Source: Bradyrhizobium sp. CCGUVB4N (lineage in GTDB: Bacteria > Pseudomonadota > Alphaproteobacteria > Rhizobiales > Xanthobacteraceae). From it: 64,000 nt of DNA. The notes below the pieces were generated by a model that saw nothing but the letters and a program-made list of their open reading frames with translations, made no database searches and was not told the origin of the DNA. Location of the stretch: the NCBI RefSeq assembly GCF_024199945.1, contig NZ_JANADP010000001.1, forward strand, positions 6,448,001-6,512,000. Reading direction: 5' to 3'. Shown here piece by piece: positions 28,001 through 36,447 of this stretch. Numbering within the stretch: position 1 is the stretch's first letter; every line of letters starts with the position of its first letter. The translations under genes were made by a program, and so were the position numbers.

Positions 28001-28618
28001 GGCGTCTACGGCTGGCACAATTTCGGCCCGGCCTATATCGCCGCCGCCCTGGCCTATGGCTGGCACGACGTCACCACCAACCGTACCGTGGCGCTCGCCG
28101 GTGCCGACCAGCTCCAGGGCCGGTTCAGGGCCGACACCTTCTCGGCCCGCTTCGAGGGCGGCTACCGCTTCACGACGCCGCTGATCGGCATCACGCCCTA
28201 TGCGGCCGCGCAGGTGACGAATTTCAACCTGCCCAGCTATTCCGAAGTCAGCCTCAATGGCGGCGGCCTGTTCGCGCTGAACTATGCCGCGCAGCCGCTG
28301 AACGATACCCGCTCCGAGTTCGGCCTGCGCACCGACAAATCCTACGCGATGCAGAACGGCGTGCTGACCCTGCGCGGCCGCGCCGCCTGGGCACACGACT
28401 ACAATCCGAGCCGCGCCGTTACCGCGCTGTTCCAGACCCTGCCCGGCGCGAGCTTCGTCGTGAACGGCGCCAGGGTCGACGCCGATTCCGCCCTTGTCAG
28501 CGCCAGCGCGGAAATGAAATGGCTGAACGGCTTCTCGCTTGCCGGCACCTTCGACGGCGAATTCTCCGGCAACGTCACCAGCTATTCCGGCAAGGGCGTG
28601 TTCAAATACAGCTGGTGA
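25013..28618 (+). CDS. Type V autotransporter with beta-strand repeats and C-terminal barrel
   Basis: 1201 residues. A long, arginine-rich signal region (about 39 residues ending LVAAHA) precedes the passenger. Residues ~100-300 contain degenerate repeats of the type SSTAGTATISNSGFLIF. Four autotransporter-associated beta-strand (PATR) repeats follow at about 324, 420, 535 and 629 (pattern TGTLTLTN-NSYTGATTISAGTL). The barrel, from about 922 (NRWSVWAAGYGG) to the end, finishes FKYSW with a terminal aromatic residue as outer-membrane barrels do. The passenger has no protease triad that I can see, so adhesion or aggregation is more likely than proteolysis. The ATG at 25013 is preferred over a TTG 21 bases upstream. 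It is convergent with gspM. Confidence 0.88.
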   Translation: MAGSIIARARTDKRLRAVVRHSLAALLATTAPGLVAAHAGDGTWVGGTSTDWTDGTNWTSTPTVPDGTATFTDTGLSAVDSNGLVNIGAVVFTAAPNAQAYTINTNDIFVVNGVGISNNSTNPQTFNVGASMVFTNSSSASGGSNFVTYNVSGGAMSFNDTSTAGTAHITNAGDIEFNNSSAAGTATIVNSAVINFNDTTSAGGSSITNNATGFVTFNTSSTAGTATISNSGFLIFSNSATAAGSTITTNNNGTTSFTGTSTGGSARFITNAGGTVDISGLTSGGMTSGSIEGAGNYVLGANTLTTGSLNTSTQVDGVISGTGGGLTKVGTGTLTLTNFNSYTGATTISAGTLALSGTGSIASSSVVTVNATFDISAITPSATAITTLAGSSSGVVNMGTKGLFITNGSTEFAGVIQGSGGFEVGGGTQTLSGVNTYTNVTQIDAGATLALKGSGSIANSLYVAFAGAGATLDISQTTSGASVTQLFSFGATGVVALGSKTLTITSNSGTAFGGVVQDGGIGGGTGGNLLIATGGLQQLYGTNTYTGTTTIASGGELDLVNLAGSDGSIATSSNVVANGIFDISALSTGTAIKSLSGSGNVNLGANTLTITSGNGTFAGVIGDGGAGGGLTMAGGTETLTGANTYTGATTVNGGTLVVNGSITSASTVNAGGTLAGTGTVGNVAVTGGTLAPGNTGAVGTLSINGSLSFTAASTYMVQVSSSTASLANVTGAATLGGATVSATFGSGTIKKQYTILTAAGGLGGSTFNSAVVSNMPSINATLSYDANNVFLSIGVNFTPIGGGLTVNQQNVANTLTNFFNSTGGIPAAFAALTPAGLTTASGELGTGIIQSAINADGQFLNLMLDPTVVGRSSGFTKAGSVAQFADSDDAAAYASMRPATAREREAYAMATKAPLLSSQPINRWSVWAAGYGGSAQVGGNAAVGSQDLTARVWGGAAGADYRISLDTLVGFSLGGGGLNYSLANAMGAGSADLFQAGVYGWHNFGPAYIAAALAYGWHDVTTNRTVALAGADQLQGRFRADTFSARFEGGYRFTTPLIGITPYAAAQVTNFNLPSYSEVSLNGGGLFALNYAAQPLNDTRSEFGLRTDKSYAMQNGVLTLRGRAAWAHDYNPSRAVTALFQTLPGASFVVNGARVDADSALVSASAEMKWLNGFSLAGTFDGEFSGNVTSYSGKGVFKYSW

Positions 28619-28619
28619 G

Positions 28620-29213
28620 CTACTTCCCCGCCTGCCACTGCCCGGAAACACCCAGGATCACCCTGACGCGGCCGGTGCTGGCCTCGTTCAGGGCCGTCGA
28701 TTGCGGCACCTGGACGTCGAGCTGGTCGACGAACAGGAACGGCATGCCGGCTTCGAGATCGTAAAGCACCTTCTGCAGCGCGGGCTGCTCCAGCTCACAG
28801 CTGACGACGAGGCCGACGAATCCGTCCTTTGCTTGCGCGCCTGAGACGTCGACCTGTGAGGACTGCACCGAGCCACCGACATTGCCGACCGCGGCCGCAA
28901 CCCGCTGCAGCAGATTGGCGCCCGCGACCGTCACCGTCGGCCCCTCCAGGAACGGCGTGCCGGGATGCTCGGCCGAGATCGCCGCGGCGTTCTTGGCGGC
29001 GCCCTTGCGGCCGCGCAGCTGGTCGAGCAGGTCGGAGGTCTGGGCCAGGGCCTGGCGGTGGGCGATGACGTCGGCGATCGACAGGCCCGCCGTCAGCAAC
29101 AGCCCGGCCGTCACCGCGAGATAGAGCGTGACCGCGATCAGCGGCGAGGCGTGCAGCCAACGCGCGATTGCGCTTCCGCTTGTCATCCCGGCGCTGCTCA
29201 TGCCGCTTTTCAT
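28620..29213 (-). CDS. gspM: Type II secretion inner-membrane platform protein GspM
   Basis: 197 residues. One membrane segment near the N-terminus (PLIAVTLYLAVTAGLLLTAGL) is followed by a coiled region and a ferredoxin-like periplasmic domain (LLQRVAAAVGNVGGSVQSSQVDV to LDVQVPQS). This matches GspM/PilO architecture. It overlaps gspL by ATGA. Its small size and weak sequence conservation mean that order and topology carry most of the assignment. Confidence 0.72.
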   Translation of the reverse strand: MKSGMSSAGMTSGSAIARWLHASPLIAVTLYLAVTAGLLLTAGLSIADVIAHRQALAQTSDLLDQLRGRKGAAKNAAAISAEHPGTPFLEGPTVTVAGANLLQRVAAAVGNVGGSVQSSQVDVSGAQAKDGFVGLVVSCELEQPALQKVLYDLEAGMPFLFVDQLDVQVPQSTALNEASTGRVRVILGVSGQWQAGK

Positions 29214-30247
29214 GGCGCATTCCTCGGTTCGATCTGCGCTTCGATGTGAAAGCGCTCTCCGGGATCGGTCGAGCTGCGCGTGGTCGGCGCGTAGAAGGTC
29301 GCGCGGGTGAAATGCTGGGACTGCTCGATCAGCGGGATCAGCGAAGGTGCATCGCGGGTGATGCCGGCAATCTGGAGCTTGTTGCCGGCCAGATGCATCT
29401 CGGTGACATAGGTGTGGTCGGGCAAGAGACGGCTGAGCGATTCCAGCACGATCACGCTCGCCGGCGTATCGTATTTGCGCCGCTCCAGCAGCGCCAGCGG
29501 CGAACGCTCGCCGCCGTCGGCACCGCGGATCGCGGCGCGGCGCTGGGTGATCTGCTGCTCGAGCTCGCTCTCCTGCGCGCTCAAGCTGTCGGCCAGATAA
29601 CCCGCGACGATCGAGCCGAATATGGCGGCGATCGCGGCGACGACCAGCACCGCCTGCAGCATCCGGCTCAACCGCACCGGGTCGATCGCGCCGCGCGACT
29701 TCTGCTCGAATACCTTGATGCGGCCGCCCTCGGCCGGCTCCGTCAGAACCGCGATCGCAGACGGATGAAATCCGGACACGGCCTCGACATAGCCCATCGC
29801 CAGCCGGCGCGGCGCCGCCGCGATCATCGTGGTGATGCCCTCTGCGCCTTGCGCCACCGGCGCGCTGCAACCGAACACGGCGTCGCCCGCGCTCCACGGC
29901 GTCAGCCGATCGATCTGTGCCCGCACGATGCCCTCGAGGAAATCCGCCGCGCGCGCCGGCAGCTCCAGCGGACGGAACAGGAAGCGCGTCGGCCGCAGCA
30001 CGATCTCGACGCGGCAGCCGCGGACGATGGGCGCGAGATTGGCGCCGGTGAACTTGCCGTCCGCGAACGCGATCTCCTTCGGCGCGTTCTCCGGCTTCGC
30101 AGCCTCCAGCACGAACGCGCCGGTCTCGCCTTCGACCAGCCGGACCAGGCGCGGCGAGACCATCCGCTCCAGTCCGGCCACGGCAGCACCGGCCACCGTG
30201 CCGGTCCAGGCATCGAAGATCGCGCGAATGGAATTGAGCGAACTCAT
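29210..30247 (-). CDS. gspL: Type II secretion protein GspL (PilM/PilN-like)
   Basis: 345 residues. The N-terminal cytoplasmic part (residues ~30-180) resembles the actin-like fold used by GspL to hold GspE. A single membrane segment (LQAVLVVAAIAAIFGSIVAGYL) is followed by a PilN-like coiled region and a small periplasmic domain ending MHLAGNKLQIAGITRDA. The ATG at 30247 lies two bases after the gspK stop; upstream in-frame codons would run back through gspK. It should couple the ATPase to the inner-membrane platform together with GspM and GspF. Confidence 0.78.
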   Translation of the reverse strand: MSSLNSIRAIFDAWTGTVAGAAVAGLERMVSPRLVRLVEGETGAFVLEAAKPENAPKEIAFADGKFTGANLAPIVRGCRVEIVLRPTRFLFRPLELPARAADFLEGIVRAQIDRLTPWSAGDAVFGCSAPVAQGAEGITTMIAAAPRRLAMGYVEAVSGFHPSAIAVLTEPAEGGRIKVFEQKSRGAIDPVRLSRMLQAVLVVAAIAAIFGSIVAGYLADSLSAQESELEQQITQRRAAIRGADGGERSPLALLERRKYDTPASVIVLESLSRLLPDHTYVTEMHLAGNKLQIAGITRDAPSLIPLIEQSQHFTRATFYAPTTRSSTDPGERFHIEAQIEPRNAP

Positions 30248-30248
30248 C

Positions 30249-31238
30249 TCACAGGGGCTTTCCGGCAGAGCCGTCGAAGGCGTTGTGCCACGACAATACA
30301 CGATAGGGCTCATCGCCGCTTTCGAGAAGCAGGATGACGATCTCGGCCGAGCTTTGCCGGTGCGATGGCGCCTCGGTGGTAACAGTCACGCGGTAAGCCT
30401 TCGAACCCTCGATCGTTGCGCTGGCACTGCCGGCGAGCCCTATCAGGGACCGCGGGTCCACGCTGGGGTCGGCACGGTCGCGCAGCAGGCGCTGCAGGTT
30501 CTCCGGCGTCATATTCGGCAGCGCCGCCACCACCTGCGGCGCGGCATCCAGCACGTTCACGGTGCGCATGTTGCTGAACACGGTGACGAAGGGGAGCACG
30601 CGCTCGATCACCGCCGGCGGGATGCCGCGCACCAGCCACAGCTCGTCGCTATGCGGAAACGGCGCGTGGCGCGGCAGATAGGGCGCGCCGATCGTACGGT
30701 AGTAGGAATCCTCCGGATTGTCCTGGCCGGTCTCCGTCGACGACCGCCACGCCAGAATCCGATCCGCATAGTCCGGCGCATCCGACGCGGAGACGCCGAG
30801 TCCTGTCATCAGGCCCGCGAGGACCGCCTTCGGCGCCATGTTGAGATCGATGCGCGCGGCCTCCGAGCGGAACGTCACGGCCACCCTTCCCGCCCCGACG
30901 CGGGCATTGAAGGTGCCGCTGGTCGGGCGCGTCGCCTCGCTTTCCGCGGTCAGCCGATAGGCCGCGAGCTCGACGCCCGCATTCACCAGTGCATCGGCCT
31001 GCAAGCGGTCGGTGTTGACGGCGACGGTGACCGCGGTGTTGGTCACATAGGTCAGATAGACCAGCGCGAGCGTGGCGAGCGCAGCCAGCATCCAGAGCAC
31101 CACGATGACGATGAAGCCGCGGTCGTCGCCGAGTGGTCTTTCACCGACTGTTGTTTGACCAAGTATTCTTTGGCCAAGTATTCGCGGGGCAAGTGTTCGC
31201 CGGCACAGCGCGTCCCGATCATCCGCGGCGCCGCTCAC
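30249..31238 (-). CDS. gspK: Type II secretion minor pseudopilin GspK
   Basis: 329 residues. After a long leader, the prepilin cleavage site is RG-FIVIVVLWMLAALATLALVYL; the usual Glu at +5 is absent, as is typical for GspK, the tip pseudopilin. The large globular domain has IDLNMAPKAVLAGLM and the ERVLPFVTVFS region of the T2SSK fold. The GTG at 31238 overlaps the gspJ stop (GTGA). The leader of about 41 residues is unusually long and includes the doubled RILGQRILGQ, encoded by short direct repeats near 31160-31202. Confidence 0.82.
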   Translation of the reverse strand: MSGAADDRDALCRRTLAPRILGQRILGQTTVGERPLGDDRGFIVIVVLWMLAALATLALVYLTYVTNTAVTVAVNTDRLQADALVNAGVELAAYRLTAESEATRPTSGTFNARVGAGRVAVTFRSEAARIDLNMAPKAVLAGLMTGLGVSASDAPDYADRILAWRSSTETGQDNPEDSYYRTIGAPYLPRHAPFPHSDELWLVRGIPPAVIERVLPFVTVFSNMRTVNVLDAAPQVVAALPNMTPENLQRLLRDRADPSVDPRSLIGLAGSASATIEGSKAYRVTVTTEAPSHRQSSAEIVILLLESGDEPYRVLSWHNAFDGSAGKPL

Positions 31239-31954
31239 AGCTGCTGCTCCTCTTTCTTCTCCGCCTGTTGCGGCGTCGGGCCCGCCGTGACGCAGGTCGT
31301 CGGATTCTTGGCGCGTGCGCATTCGGCCGGCGCATTGATGTGCGGCAACACGGCGGCCGAAACCGCCAGCACCTGACCGTTGGCGCCGTCGCGCACTGTG
31401 ATGCGGATGCGATCCGGCAGTTGCGACTGACCGTGCCAGGTCGGCTGCCACTGCCGATCGTGCCCGGCATAGGCGAAGCTGACGCGGAACGGCGCGCGGA
31501 TCAGCACCACCTGATCGACGAAACGGATCTGCCCGTCGGTCGGCATCGGCTGGAACGGCGCGCGCTCGCGCACCAGCGCCAGCCCCTGCGCGTCGGCCTT
31601 CTCGATCAGGCGGATGAATTCCAGGCCCGGGCGCGCGCTCGGGCCGAGCGCGGTGCGCAGGAAGGTCACCGACAATTCAGCGCCGTCGAACAGCGGCACC
31701 TTGGCGTCGCCGTTCACGGTCATCTGCTCGGCGACGGAGAGATCGGCGACGATGCGGTCGAGCCCGGTGGCGAGGCGCTCCGCGCGCTGCACCCGCGCGA
31801 TGCCGCGATTCCAGTTCGGCAGCCACTGTGCCGTCACAGTCGCCAGCGCGGCCAGGATCACGGTCATCAGCAGCGTCGCCAGCAGCACTTCGAGCAGCGT
31901 GAAACCCGCCTCGGAAGCGAGCGCGCGGCAGAGGCGTTTCGTTGCGCGGGTCAT
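31235..31954 (-). CDS. gspJ: Type II secretion minor pseudopilin GspJ
   Basis: 239 residues. The leader is cut before FTLLEVLLATLLMTVILAAL, with Glu at +5. The size and the positions of the beta-rich C-terminal domain fit GspJ. It overlaps gspI by ATGA at its start and gspK by GTGA at its end. The tail (residues ~220-239) is rich in Lys, Glu and Gln, beyond the usual family end. Confidence 0.82.
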   Translation of the reverse strand: MTRATKRLCRALASEAGFTLLEVLLATLLMTVILAALATVTAQWLPNWNRGIARVQRAERLATGLDRIVADLSVAEQMTVNGDAKVPLFDGAELSVTFLRTALGPSARPGLEFIRLIEKADAQGLALVRERAPFQPMPTDGQIRFVDQVVLIRAPFRVSFAYAGHDRQWQPTWHGQSQLPDRIRITVRDGANGQVLAVSAAVLPHINAPAECARAKNPTTCVTAGPTPQQAEKKEEQQL

Positions 31955-32349
31955 TGCGTGGACCTCGGCACCAGCTTCACCGTCGTGACCTGGATCGTGC
32001 TGCCGTCGGGGCGCTGGAGGCGCAAATTGACCGCCAGCGGCACGAAGCGATCGGTGGCGGGATTGCCGCCGGCCACATTCATCGGCGCGATATCGACGCG
32101 CCAGCGGCTGCCGGCGAGCTGGCCGCTCTGCCGGCCGGGTTTCAGCAGTCCGCGCGCCGGCAAATCCGCAAGCAAGGTCTCGGCCGTACCGGCCAGCGCC
32201 AGATGCTGGTCGATCGAGCGCGTGCCCTTGGTCGTGACGGATATGACCGAGCCGATGGTCCCCAGCACGATGACGATGATCGCAAGCGCGACCAGTGCCT
32301 CGATCAGCGTGAAACCGGCGGCGCCGTCAGAGCAGCTTCTGCGGGACAA
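31951..32349 (-). CDS. gspI: Type II secretion minor pseudopilin GspI
   Basis: 132 residues. The cleavage site is AG-FTLIEALVALAIIVIVLGTIG, the most conserved motif of GspI, followed by a short beta domain. The start is a TTG at 32349 lying inside the 3' end of gspH (23-base overlap); no ATG is available in frame before the leader. It overlaps gspJ by ATGA, so the minor pseudopilins H, I, J and K are tightly coupled. Confidence 0.82.
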   Translation of the reverse strand: MSRRSCSDGAAGFTLIEALVALAIIVIVLGTIGSVISVTTKGTRSIDQHLALAGTAETLLADLPARGLLKPGRQSGQLAGSRWRVDIAPMNVAGGNPATDRFVPLAVNLRLQRPDGSTIQVTTVKLVPRSTQ

Positions 32350-32824
32350 TCTCGACGCCTCCGGTCAGCCAGTTGACGCGCACCTCGTAGCCCATGCCGG
32401 GCCGCGCCAGCGCGATCGTCCCGCCGCACGACATGCCCGACGGAAAGAAATCGATCGACCGCCCGGTGGCACGATCGGCGCAGCGCGCGGCCAGCGTCGC
32501 CTGCACGACCACGTCGCGCGGCAGGCGGATGATCTGTCCGGTGACGCCGGAACGGATCGCGCGCGCCTCGGCGTCGACCAGGGTCGCGACCCTGACCTGG
32601 CGGCGCAGCGCGCTGTTGCGATCGGATTTCAGCAGCGCCGCGGTCTCGACCGCGTAACTCTCGAGCTTCGCCCGCGTCGTCGAACGCGGGATCGCGGGAA
32701 GGATGATCGCCGCGAGCAGGCCGATGATCGCGAGCACGCACAGGATCTCGATCAGCGCGAAGCCTTCGGCATCGACGGCCCGCGCGTCGAAGGCTTGCGC
32801 ATCGAAGGCTTGCGCGCCGAACAC
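32327..32824 (-). CDS. gspH: Type II secretion minor pseudopilin GspH
   Basis: About 165 residues. The cleavage site is EG-FALIEILCVLAIIGLLAAIILPAI, with Glu at +5. The GTG at 32824 follows GGTGAGG and lies 20 bases after gspG; the open frame continues upstream through gspG in another register and is not coding. The leader includes the internal repeat AQAFDAQAFDARAVDAE, encoded by near-identical short direct repeats. The C-terminal domain is short for GspH, close to the GspH/FimT family. Confidence 0.78.
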   Translation of the reverse strand: MFGAQAFDAQAFDARAVDAEGFALIEILCVLAIIGLLAAIILPAIPRSTTRAKLESYAVETAALLKSDRNSALRRQVRVATLVDAEARAIRSGVTGQIIRLPRDVVVQATLAARCADRATGRSIDFFPSGMSCGGTIALARPGMGYEVRVNWLTGGVEIVPQKLL

Positions 32825-32843
32825 CGGCGCCTCACCAACCGGC

Positions 32844-33299
32844 TTAGCGCGCGCCGCTGACAATGTCGGACGCCGTTCCACTGCCGCCTTCCTGACCGTC
32901 TGATCCGAGCGAGATGATCTCGTAGGGAGCGCTCGCGCCCGGTGAACGATAAACATAGACGTGGCCCCAGGGATCGTTGGGCACCACACCGCCACGCAAA
33001 TAAGGCCCGTTCCAACCGGCCTGGTTGTTGCTGCGCGTCAGCCCGGCGAGACCCTCGTTCGACGTCGGATAGCGGCCGAGATCGAGATAATAGAGATCGA
33101 GCGCGCTGGAGAAACTCTCGATCTGGATTTTCGCCGCCTTGGCCTTGGACTCGCTGAGATAGTTCAGCACCCGCGGACCGACCAGCGCCATGATCATGCC
33201 GATGATGGTGATGACGACGAGCATCTCGACCAGGGTGAAGCCGGCCTCTCCGCAAGCGACGCGCCGCCGGCGTCGCCTTGACGATGGATATCTGGTCAC
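32844..33299 (-). CDS. gspG: Type II secretion major pseudopilin GspG
   Basis: 151 residues. The leader ends AG-FTLVEMLVVITIIGMIMALVGPRVL, the strongest prepilin motif in the set. The globular part has LDLYYLDLGRYPTSNEGLAGL and GPYLRGGVVPNDPWGHVYVYRSPG, the GspG calcium-loop region. The start is a GTG at 33299 preceded by GGAGGGG. The arginine-rich leader RRRRRR is striking. It is the main subunit of the pseudopilus. Confidence 0.92.
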   Translation of the reverse strand: MTRYPSSRRRRRRVACGEAGFTLVEMLVVITIIGMIMALVGPRVLNYLSESKAKAAKIQIESFSSALDLYYLDLGRYPTSNEGLAGLTRSNNQAGWNGPYLRGGVVPNDPWGHVYVYRSPGASAPYEIISLGSDGQEGGSGTASDIVSGAR

Positions 33300-33324
33300 T
33301 TCATGCCCCTCCCACTACATCCGC

Positions 33325-34536
33325 CTAACCGACAATCTGGCTCACCGACATCAGCGCCGTCATCACCGATGTGATCAGGCCGCCGACGACGAGCGAGATC
33401 GCGATGATCGCCGCAGGTCCGGCAATGCCGACGGCGCGATCGAGCGTGCGTTGCAGCTTCGCCTCGTAGAATTCGGCGACCCGGCCCGACAGCATCGGCA
33501 ATTGCCCGGTCTCGTCGCCCAATCTCAACATGCGCACCGCCATGGGCGGCAACGCCTCGGTCTCGGCGAGCGCATCGGAGAGTTTTGAGCCATGGCGGAC
33601 ACGGTCGGCAGCATCGCTCCAGACCCCGGACGATCCGGTCGTCGCCATCATGTCGACGAGGATGCGCAGCGTTGTGGTGAGGTTGACGCCGCTGCCGAGC
33701 AGCAGGCCGAGATTGCGGCAGAACAGCGCCGTGCGGTAGGCGCCCATCACGTTGCGGATCGCCGGCAGCCGCACGATCGCATTGGTCAGTCCGCGGCGGA
33801 CACGCTCCTGCCGCAACACGAGCCACGTCGCCGTGACAATGGTCGCAAGCCCGGCCAACACCGCGTCGGAATTGCCGCGCAAGAACGTCGAGATGTTCAG
33901 GAACACGCCGACGATCGGATCGACCTTGGCACCGAAATCCTGCAAGACGCTGGCGAACTGCGGCAGCACGAATGTCAGGAAGAACAGCAGCACGCAACCG
34001 GCCGCGCCGAGCACGAAGATCGGATAGCGGATCGCATCCGTCAGACGCCGCTTCAGCGCCTCGCCGCGCGCGCGTTCGCCGGCCAGCACCTCCAGCACCT
34101 GATCCAGCGATCCCGACGCCTCGCCGACCCGCACCAGCGCGATGTACATCGGTTGAAACAGTCCCTCATGCCGCGCCAGTGCCTCACCGAAGCTCTCGCC
34201 GGAGACGACGCGCGCCCGGATGTCGGCGACGACGGACCTCAGCCGTCCGAAATCCGGATCGGCGGCGAGCAGCTCGAGCCCGTCATTGATGCGGGCGCCG
34301 GCGCGCAGCAGCAGCGCGAGGTCACGGGTGAAGATGGTGACGTCCTCGGCCGTCGGCCTGTTGAAGAGGCTGAGCGCACCACGCGCCGCGCCGCCCTCCT
34401 CCGGCGTGACGTTGTCGACCAGCACCAGGCCGAGCCGTTCGATCCGCTGCGCCACGTCGCCCGGCGCCGGCGCGGCGATCGCGCCGGAAACCAGTTCGCC
34501 GTTGGCATTGAGCGCGCGGTAGCGAAAGTTCGGCAT
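33325..34536 (-). CDS. gspF: Type II secretion inner-membrane platform protein GspF
   Basis: 403 residues with the two repeated cytoplasmic T2SSF domains (residues ~65-190 and ~265-390) and three membrane segments (around 165-190, 215-235 and near the C-terminus). FTRDLALLLRAGARINDGLEL and FCRNLGLLLGSGVNLTTTL are the two copies of the family signature. The N-terminus MPNFRYRALNANGEL is standard. It follows gspE by 55 bases. Confidence 0.92.
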   Translation of the reverse strand: MPNFRYRALNANGELVSGAIAAPAPGDVAQRIERLGLVLVDNVTPEEGGAARGALSLFNRPTAEDVTIFTRDLALLLRAGARINDGLELLAADPDFGRLRSVVADIRARVVSGESFGEALARHEGLFQPMYIALVRVGEASGSLDQVLEVLAGERARGEALKRRLTDAIRYPIFVLGAAGCVLLFFLTFVLPQFASVLQDFGAKVDPIVGVFLNISTFLRGNSDAVLAGLATIVTATWLVLRQERVRRGLTNAIVRLPAIRNVMGAYRTALFCRNLGLLLGSGVNLTTTLRILVDMMATTGSSGVWSDAADRVRHGSKLSDALAETEALPPMAVRMLRLGDETGQLPMLSGRVAEFYEAKLQRTLDRAVGIAGPAAIIAISLVVGGLITSVMTALMSVSQIVG

Positions 34537-34591
34537 GGTTTCTAGGACACCTGCATTCTCTGAGACACTTGGACGTCAAGACATTTGGATG

Positions 34592-36277
34592 TTAGCGCAC
34601 CGTGGTGACGCGGAAGACCTCGGGCACTGTCGTCAGCCCCGAGCGGCATTTTGCGACGGCATCCTCGAGCATCGTCGTCATGCCGCCCCGCATCGCGGCG
34701 GCATCGATGGAGTGGGAGTCGGTCTGCGGCCCGATCAGCGCACGGACCTCGTCGGACATCTCGAGGATCTCGAACACGCCGTTGCGGCCGCGATAGCCGG
34801 TGCCGCCGCAGCGCTCGCAGCCGCCGGCCTCGTGCACGACCTCGCCGCACTTGAAGCCGATCACGGCGAAGCGCGGGTCCTTGGCGAGATCGGCCTCGGT
34901 CAGCGCGTGCGGCACCTTGCAACGGTCGCACAGCATGCGCACCAGCCGCTGCGCCACCACCGCGCGCAGCGTCGACTTGAGCAGGAAACCCTCGATGCCG
35001 AGATCGATCAGGCGCGGTACGGCCGCAGCCGCGGTCTCGGTGTGCAGCGTCGTCAGCACGAGATGGCCGGTGAGCGCGGCATGGATCGCGATATGCGCGG
35101 TCTCGGCGTCGCGGACCTCGCCGACCATGATCACGTCGGGGTCCTGGCGCACGAAAGAGCGCATGGCGGCAGCGAAGGTCAGGCCGATCGACGGCTTCAC
35201 CTGGGACTGGTTGATGCCGGGGATCTCGTACTCGACGGGATCCTCGATGGTGAGAATCTTGCGCGTCGGCTCGTTGAGGATCGACAGCATGGTCGCAAGC
35301 GTGGTGGTCTTGCCGCTGCCGGTCGGACCCGTGACCACGATCATGCCGTGCGGCATCGCGAGCAGGCGCGTCATCACGCTCTCGTCGCGGGTCCGCAGGC
35401 CGAGCTTGCTCATCTCGAGCAGGCCGCGATCCCGCGGCAACAGGCGGATGACGGCACTCTCGCCATGTTGCGTCGGCATGGTGGCGACACGTACGTCGAG
35501 CTCGCTACGTCCGACGCGGACGCGTGCCGCGCCGTCCTGCGGCAAACGCCGCTCAGCGATATTGAGGCTTGCGAGAATCTTGATGCGCGAGATCAGCGCC
35601 TGCGGCGGGATGCCATGCGGTGACGGCAGCGGGCGCAGCAGGCCGTCGACGCGCATGCGCACTACGAGACCAGTCCGGAACGGCTCGACATGGATATCGC
35701 TGGCACGCAGATCGACCGCGCGCTCCAACAGATCGTTGAGCGCGCGCACCACAGGCGCACCGCTGGCGAGATCGCGCAGGCTCTCGATGTCGTCGTCAGA
35801 CTGCCCCGCGCGGCCGGTGCTTTGGTCTGCATTCGCATCGTCAGCATCGGTTCGCTGGTCCAAGACCGTCGTAATGTCCTCATATGACGCTACGACGACA
35901 TCGACCGGCGTTCCGAACACGATTTCGGCGGCACGAATGGCCGCCGTGTCGGAGGGATCGGCAACAGCCAAGCGAAATCCACCATCCGGCGCGCCAAAGG
36001 GAAAGATGGTGGATTCGCGTAAAAATCGCCGCGAAAAACCTTCGAGGCTGGGCGTGGTCGTAAGCAGTTGCGGAAGGCTCATCCGCGGCAGGGCAAAATA
36101 GTCGGACAGTTCGTCGGCGAATTCCGCCGCCGACAGATCTGTGGTCTCCCAAAATTCTCGCAGTGGATGCGTCTGCGCCGGATTGGCTGACCGCTCGACA
36201 CGAACATGCGCTCGCGGCGGCAGTGAATATTTTTCCAGGAGATGCTGCCTGAAGCTATCGGCGGAGCGGTCGCGCAT
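34592..36277 (-). CDS. gspE: Type II secretion ATPase GspE
   Basis: About 561 residues. Walker A is GPTGSGKTTTLATML near residue 316. An Asp-box-like IEDPVEYEIPGINQ, Walker B-region RQDPDVIMVGEVRD and a His box (TGHLVLTTLHTETA) follow. The four-cysteine zinc module is intact (CDRC and CERC flanking ~40 residues). The N-terminal domain, which binds GspL, is present. The ATG at 36277 is the best start; a TTG at 36313 is possible. It powers pseudopilus assembly and heads the minus-strand gsp operon. Confidence 0.92.
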   Translation of the reverse strand: MRDRSADSFRQHLLEKYSLPPRAHVRVERSANPAQTHPLREFWETTDLSAAEFADELSDYFALPRMSLPQLLTTTPSLEGFSRRFLRESTIFPFGAPDGGFRLAVADPSDTAAIRAAEIVFGTPVDVVVASYEDITTVLDQRTDADDANADQSTGRAGQSDDDIESLRDLASGAPVVRALNDLLERAVDLRASDIHVEPFRTGLVVRMRVDGLLRPLPSPHGIPPQALISRIKILASLNIAERRLPQDGAARVRVGRSELDVRVATMPTQHGESAVIRLLPRDRGLLEMSKLGLRTRDESVMTRLLAMPHGMIVVTGPTGSGKTTTLATMLSILNEPTRKILTIEDPVEYEIPGINQSQVKPSIGLTFAAAMRSFVRQDPDVIMVGEVRDAETAHIAIHAALTGHLVLTTLHTETAAAAVPRLIDLGIEGFLLKSTLRAVVAQRLVRMLCDRCKVPHALTEADLAKDPRFAVIGFKCGEVVHEAGGCERCGGTGYRGRNGVFEILEMSDEVRALIGPQTDSHSIDAAAMRGGMTTMLEDAVAKCRSGLTTVPEVFRVTTVR

Positions 36278-36346
36278 CGCATTCACGGCGTTGACCTTGT
36301 TACTTGAATACAACAGCTTCTATGGAGCACGGAAGGTCCTTTGCCC

Positions 36347-36374
36347 TTGACTTATTTCTTAGCAAAAACATAAT
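36347..36374 (+). promoter_or_regulatory. Sigma-70-like promoter for gspD
   Basis: TTGACT and CATAAT are separated by 16 bases in an AT-rich stretch between the divergent gspE and gspD genes. Each hexamer differs from consensus at one position. It lies about 75 bases before the proposed gspD start and supports placing that start downstream rather than at the longer open frame. Confidence 0.55.
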
Positions 36375-36447
36375 CGTGCGGCAAATTATTGCGCGTCCGA
36401 GCCAAGGGGGATCGGGCGCTTTTTCTCGCAGCGTTGGTAGGCGTATC

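Noticed and set aside
26435..28651. A 738-codon minus-strand frame opposite the autotransporter barrel and repeats
   Set aside because: High GC keeps antisense frames open; the plus strand has signal peptide, PATR repeats and a barrel ending in an aromatic residue.
28620..29897. A long 5' extension of gspM through gspL
   Set aside because: The first 228 codons are the wrong frame of gspL; the ATGA overlap at 29213 marks the true start.
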